Assembly (NCBI GenBank): GCA_947449515.1
Contig: CANFSD010000019.1
Span: forward strand, 1-15,305
DNA length: 15,305 nucleotides
Source of the DNA: Bacteroidota bacterium
Lineage (GTDB): Bacteria; Bacteroidota; Bacteroidia; UKL13-3
Reading direction: 5' to 3'
This document shows positions 14,861-15,305 of the stretch, one piece after another (positions within the stretch are counted from its first letter, which is position 1; the number at the start of each line of letters is the position of its first letter). Position numbers and translations under genes: made by a program. The notes under the pieces are model-generated. The model searched no databases, was not told where the DNA came from, and worked only from the letters and a program-made list of their open reading frames with translations.

Positions 14861-14902
14861 GAATCCAGAATCCAGAGTCCAGAATCCAGAGTCTAGAATC
14901 CA
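14861..14902. repeat. Heptamer tandem array 1 (6 units)
   Basis: Six exact 7-base periods: GAATCCA, GAATCCA, GAGTCCA, GAATCCA, GAGTCTA, GAATCCA. Units differ only by transitions, giving a partial 14-base alternation. The array is 42 bases long and is followed by GAGGCTCC and a CATTCATCATTCA-type stretch. Confidence 0.85.
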
Positions 14903-14924
14903 GAGGCTCCTTCATCATTCATCA

Positions 14925-14980
14925 TTCAACATTCATAATTGAAATGTTTCCTTCCAGGTAAATTTGCCTCTTAAAGAAAA
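14925..14980. repeat. Linker repeat, copy 1
   Basis: Starts with TTCAACATTCATAATTGAA (14925-14943), and after a variable part continues AAATTTGCCTCTTAAAGAAAA to 14980. It is closely matched by copy 2 at 15120-15174, 195 bases downstream. Each copy joins a heptamer array to a REP-type palindrome. Confidence 0.8.
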
Positions 14981-14982
14981 AT

Positions 14983-15006
14983 GGTTCGGCAAGCTCACCA
15001 TGACGG
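14983..15006. repeat. REP-type element (GGTTCGGCAAGCTCACC type)
   Basis: This element opens GGTTCGGCAAGCTCACC and ends TGACGG. It resembles the CCTTCGACAAGCTCAGG-type palindromes scattered in many Bacteroidota genomes and holds the place in unit 1 that the 15175-15199 element holds in unit 2. Confidence 0.5.
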
Positions 15007-15033
15007 CTAGCGTGGCTCACTTTGACTTTCTAC

Positions 15034-15063
15034 TACGCATAAGCTTCGGTGGACACAGTCCAC
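15034..15063. repeat. REP-like element, copy C, with GTGGAC/GTCCAC hairpin
   Basis: Contains ACGCATAAGCTTCGG in the orientation of copy B, then a perfect GTGGAC-ACA-GTCCAC hairpin (15049-15063). It stands directly before heptamer array 2. Confidence 0.6.
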
Positions 15064-15072
15064 TGAGAAAAT

Positions 15073-15114
15073 GCCAAGAGCTAGGTGCCAGAAGCTAGAG
15101 GCCAGAGGCTAGAA
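15073..15114. repeat. Heptamer tandem array 2 (6 units)
   Basis: Six 7-base periods: GCCAAGA, GCTAGGT, GCCAGAA, GCTAGAG, GCCAGAG, GCTAGAA, alternating GCC- and GCT- starts. It has the same period and length (42 bases) as array 1 but a different unit sequence. Confidence 0.85.
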
Positions 15115-15119
15115 GCCCT

Positions 15120-15174
15120 TTCAACATTCATAATTGAATTTCCCATTCTAGGCAAATTTGCCTATTAAAGAAAA
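15120..15174. repeat. Linker repeat, copy 2
   Basis: TTCAACATTCATAATTGAA (15120-15138) is identical to copy 1; the remainder includes CAAATTTGCCTATTAAAG and then AAAA. It runs directly into the inverted-repeat arm at 15175. Confidence 0.8.
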
Positions 15175-15302
15175 CCCTTCGACTTCGCTCAGGGACCGGA
15201 GTGTTTTGAGAGAATTTGCCAAAAGCAAAAAAGCGGCCAAGCCGCTTTTTTGCTTTTGGCCCTATTGCGCAAGAATTACCGGTCCCTGAGCCTGCCGAAG
15301 GG
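15175..15302. repeat. Inverted repeat bracketing a 20-bp hairpin
   Basis: Outer arms: left 15175-15199 (CCCTTCG ... GCTCAGGGACCGG) and right 15279-15302 (CCGGTCCCTGAGC ... CGAAGGG). They match over 13 inner and 7 outer bases, with a small differing centre. They enclose a separate perfect hairpin at 15218-15260. Each arm is of the CCTTCGACTTCGCTCAGG type common in Bacteroidota intergenic DNA. Confidence 0.8.
15218..15260. terminator. Perfect 20-bp stem, bidirectional terminator-like
   Basis: Bases 15218-15237 are exactly complementary to 15241-15260 with a CAA loop. The core is GCGGC-CAA-GCCGC flanked by six A on the left and six T on the right, the form of a bidirectional intrinsic terminator. 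It may end a leftward gene lying beyond the window. Confidence 0.7.
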
Positions 15303-15305
15303 CGG

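Larger units (their letters stand above)
14604..15305. other. Non-coding repeat-rich region
   Basis: About 0.7 kb without a credible gene on either strand. After the terminator it is built of REP-like palindromes, short G/T-rich direct repeats (14735-14807: GAGTGATGG and GGGAAATGTTGA each twice, offsets 39 and 32), two heptamer arrays, a duplicated linker and a nested inverted repeat running to the window edge. Base composition is more GC- and T/G-rich than the genes around it. Confidence 0.75.

Noticed and set aside
14861..15114. CRISPR array
   Set aside because: The tandem units are only seven bases long and contiguous with no spacers; the two longer linker copies occur only twice and no cas genes are present.
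15175..15305. End of an insertion sequence
   Set aside because: Arms are inverted and imperfect, but no transposase fragment or target duplication is visible; REP-type repeat is the simpler reading.

Overview
The window looks like a chromosomal segment of a Bacteroidota bacterium. The evidence is an AT-rich composition, a C-terminal type IX secretion (T9SS) sorting domain, a small PID-type C-terminal anchor protein, two exact TAnnTTTG promoter boxes, few Shine-Dalgarno sequences, and the yicC-gmk-nadD gene order. I cannot name a genus. No tRNA, rRNA, CRISPR array or transposase is visible.

Layout. Positions 1-428 hold the 3' end of a metal/RND-type periplasmic adaptor. It converges, one base apart at the stops, with a leftward operon of a MATE exporter and a DMT/EamA transporter (2701-430). 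A rightward soluble sensor kinase (GAF, four PAS, HisKA, HATPase; 2859-5723) diverges from the MATE gene. A tight housekeeping operon follows: yicC-like endoribonuclease, gmk and nadD (5777-7811). Next is a signalling cluster (7930-10780): a receiver-kinase fusion, a receiver-AraC regulator overlapping a stand-alone receiver, and a small LytTR-like protein. A strong hairpin ends that block. A 440-base AT-rich spacer leads to a large T9SS-exported beta-solenoid-like protein (11424-14363, with a 67-codon in-frame extension upstream) and a 67-residue secreted/anchored protein (14400-14603) closed by a terminator. The last 0.65 kb is non-coding. It holds REP-like palindromes, two 42-base heptamer arrays of different sequence, a duplicated linker and a nested inverted repeat.

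How parts may work together. The 7930-10780 genes supply a kinase, three receivers and two candidate DNA-binding outputs, which suggests a branched phosphorelay. Two of its proteins have altered catalytic motifs. The large surface protein and its small neighbour may form one envelope unit. Whether the signalling cluster controls it is only positional inference.

The features most worth a second look are: the mosaic codon use of the T9SS protein (host-like ends, different centre) with its in-frame pre-signal-peptide extension; the two composite repeat units with matched-length but different heptad arrays; the receiver that lacks the conserved lysine and the kinase without a normal G1 box; and promoter boxes lying almost on the start codons.
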